Below, piece after piece: positions 5,116 to 6,864 of a stretch of 6,864 bases of DNA. This DNA comes from JAEUOS01 sp031423955 (GTDB lineage: Bacteria > Pseudomonadota > Gammaproteobacteria > Burkholderiales > JAEUOS01): positions 1 through 6,864 of the forward strand of contig JANPGJ010000017.1 of the NCBI GenBank assembly GCA_031423955.1. The letters run 5' to 3'. Under the pieces are notes generated by a model, which was not told the origin of the DNA, made no database searches, and saw nothing but the letters and a program-made list of their open reading frames with translations. The translations under genes were made by a program, and so were the position numbers. The first letter of the stretch is position 1; each line of letters opens with the position of its first letter.

Positions 5116-6864
5116 GCGTTGGCGCGGCGGCCGGCACTGAAGAGTCGGCCGATCCCATCGGGCTGAGAGCGGCGCAATTGCGCACCGAACTGCTGCGCCA
5201 TGCGCACGCCTACCACGTGCTCGATGCGCCCGCGATACCCGACGCCGAGTACGACCGCCTGTTCCGCGAGTTGCAGGCGATCGAGGAGGCCTATCCGCGT
5301 CTGCGTCAGGCCGATTCACCGACCCTGCGGGTTGGCGGCGCGCCGCTTGCGGGATTCGCGACGGTGACCCATCGACAGCCGATGCTGTCACTCAACAACG
5401 CATTCGAGATGGCTGAACTGGAAGCCTTCGACAAGCGGGTTCGCGAAGGACTTGATGTCGACCTGGTCGACTACGCGGTCGAGCTCAAGTTCGACGGGCT
5501 GGCGATGAGCCTTGTCTACGAGAACGGCGTGCTGGTGCAGGCCGCTACCCGTGGTGACGGCGCCACCGGCGAGGACGTCACCGCCAACGTGCGCACGATT
5601 CGCGCAATCCCGCTGCGGCTCGAATCCCCGGCGCCGCCGGCCCTGCTTGAGGTGCGTGGTGAAGTGCTGCTGTTCAAGGAGGACTTCGCCGCCCTCAACC
5701 GGCAGCAGGCCGAGACCGGCGAGAAGACCTTTGTCAACCCGCGCAACGCCGCCGCCGGCAGCCTGCGCCAACTCGATTCGCGCATCACCGCACGCCGGCC
5801 GCTCAAATTCTTCGCCTACGGGGTCGGCGCCGTCGATGGTGTGGAATTGCCGCCGACCCACGCGCAGATGCTTGACTGGTTTGCCACGCTTGGCCTGCCG
5901 GTATGCGCGGAACGCGCGGTGGTCGGTGGCGCGGCCGGATTGGCGGCGTTTTACGCCGCGACCGGTGCGCGGCGACCGGGCCTGCCCTACGATATCGACG
6001 GTGTGGTCTACAAGGTCAACCGCCTCGATTGGCAGCGCGCGCTGGGATTCGTTTCGCGCGCGCCGCGCTTCGCCGTCGCGCACAAGTTCCCGGCCCAGGA
6101 AGAGCTCACCGTGGTCGAAGACATCGAGGTGCAGGTCGGTCGGACCGGCGCCATCACCCCGGTGGCCCGCCTGACGCCGGTGTTTGTCGGCGGCGTCACC
6201 GTGACCAACGCCACCCTGCACAATGAAGACGAGGTGCGCCGCAAGGACGTCTGGCGGCGTGATACGGTCATCGTGCGCCGCGCCGGCGACGTGATTCCCG
6301 AGGTGATGATGGTGTCGCAAGCCGGACCGCGGGAAGAGGGTGACTATTTCCGCATGCCGCTGCGCTGCCCGGTCTGCCAATCCGAGGTGGTTCGCGAGGA
6401 GGGCGAGGTGATCGCCCGCTGCAGCGGCGGCCTGTTTTGCGCAGCCCAGCGCAAGCAGGCGCTGTTGCATTTCGCGCAGCGCCGGGCGATCGATATCGAG
6501 GGTCTGGGCGAAAAGCTGGTCGAGCAATTGGTCGACGCCGACGTGGTGCGTACGCCTGCGGATCTCTACCGACTTGGCGTGGCGAACCTTTCCGCACTCG
6601 AGCGGATGGCCGAGAAATCGGCGCAGAACGTGGTGGCGGCGATCGAAAAATCGAAAAACACCACGCTGGCGCGCTTCATATTCGCGCTCGGCATCCGCCA
6701 TGTCGGCGAAGTGACCGCGCGCGACCTCGCCCGGCGCTATCGCAGCTTCGCCGGGTTCATGGCGCTGATCGCCGACGCGCTGGCGCGGCGCGATGCGATC
6801 GTGCCGGCTCCGGCCGAGCCCGAACGCAAGTTCGAGCTGCGCCGCCAGCGCGAGATCGTCGCCG
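5112..6864 (+). CDS. ligA: NAD-dependent DNA ligase LigA, 3' end cut by window edge
   Basis: The frame is open for 584 codons plus one base and runs off the right edge; family members are about 670-700 residues. LigA seals nicks at Okazaki fragments and repair sites using NAD+. Domain Ia carries the NMN-binding residues (Y34, H35, D44, Y47, D48). The adenylation domain has KFDG with AMP-accepting lysine K126, VRGE with E184, and DIDGVVYK with D296 and K301. The K126, E184, D296 and K301 positions are each 11 higher than in E. coli LigA, showing a slightly longer amino end and no internal gap. The OB fold follows (VGRTGAITPVARL). The zinc finger is complete: C419, C422, C437, C443. The helix-hairpin-helix region begins (DIEGLGEKLVEQL; GIRHVGE from 527). 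After residue ~545 the sequence departs from the usual pattern (see findings). The BRCT domain is outside the window. The start overlaps the zipA stop. Function is near certain. Confidence 0.97.
   Translation, partial: MSVGAAAGTEESADPIGLRAAQLRTELLRHAHAYHVLDAPAIPDAEYDRLFRELQAIEEAYPRLRQADSPTLRVGGAPLAGFATVTHRQPMLSLNNAFEMAELEAFDKRVREGLDVDLVDYAVELKFDGLAMSLVYENGVLVQAATRGDGATGEDVTANVRTIRAIPLRLESPAPPALLEVRGEVLLFKEDFAALNRQQAETGEKTFVNPRNAAAGSLRQLDSRITARRPLKFFAYGVGAVDGVELPPTHAQMLDWFATLGLPVCAERAVVGGAAGLAAFYAATGARRPGLPYDIDGVVYKVNRLDWQRALGFVSRAPRFAVAHKFPAQEELTVVEDIEVQVGRTGAITPVARLTPVFVGGVTVTNATLHNEDEVRRKDVWRRDTVIVRRAGDVIPEVMMVSQAGPREEGDYFRMPLRCPVCQSEVVREEGEVIARCSGGLFCAAQRKQALLHFAQRRAIDIEGLGEKLVEQLVDADVVRTPADLYRLGVANLSALERMAEKSAQNVVAAIEKSKNTTLARFIFALGIRHVGEVTARDLARRYRSFAGFMALIADALARRDAIVPAPAEPERKFELRRQREIVA

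Noticed and set aside
4285..5391. 368-codon open frame antisense to zipA and the ligA start
   Set aside because: Codon-opposite register to zipA, with Arg-rich composition and no domain. It spans the zipA-ligA junction, which is well explained on the plus strand.
5388..6701. 437-codon open frame antisense to ligA
   Set aside because: Same codon-opposite register as ligA, explained by avoidance of TTA, CTA and TCA. It gives His/Arg/Gly-rich sequence with no motif, and ligA on the plus strand has all catalytic residues.

Overview
The window is chromosomal housekeeping DNA from a GC-rich proteobacterium, most likely a betaproteobacterium. The gene order smc-zipA-ligA supports this, as do a ZipA with a large middle region before its C-terminal domain, an SMC hinge of beta/gamma type and strong G/C bias at third codon positions. 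The exact genus cannot be read from the sequence; a Rhodocyclales-like lineage is only a guess.

Layout: (1) Bases 1-104, minus strand, hold the first 34 codons of queF, the queuosine-pathway nitrile reductase, which runs off the left edge. (2) Bases 105-343 are the divergent queF/smc control region. It has a perfect TATAAT facing queF, an overlapping extended -10 (TGnTATTAT) facing smc, a 6-1-6 palindrome and a second palindrome close to smc. (3) Bases 344-3871 are a complete smc with a GTG start, no visible Shine-Dalgarno and an in-frame TAA three codons upstream. (4) Bases 3872-4050 are a spacer with no convincing gene or terminator. (5) Bases 4051-5115 are a complete zipA with a TTG start behind a very strong Shine-Dalgarno. 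(6) Bases 5112-6864 are ligA, overlapping zipA by ATGA and cut by the right edge after 584 codons, before the BRCT domain.

smc, zipA and ligA point the same way and are probably one transcription unit linking chromosome organisation (SMC condensin), divisome anchoring (ZipA holds FtsZ at the membrane) and nick sealing (NAD-dependent ligase). queF is a separate, divergently transcribed tRNA-modification gene.

I see no mobile element, CRISPR array, RNA gene or defence system, and no evidence of a new biological system. The points most worth a second look are an apparent internal duplication in ZipA, an apparent in-frame insertion in the helix-hairpin-helix region of LigA, and the compact overlapping divergent promoters between queF and smc. 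Very long open frames antisense to all three genes are explained by codon use and are not called as genes.
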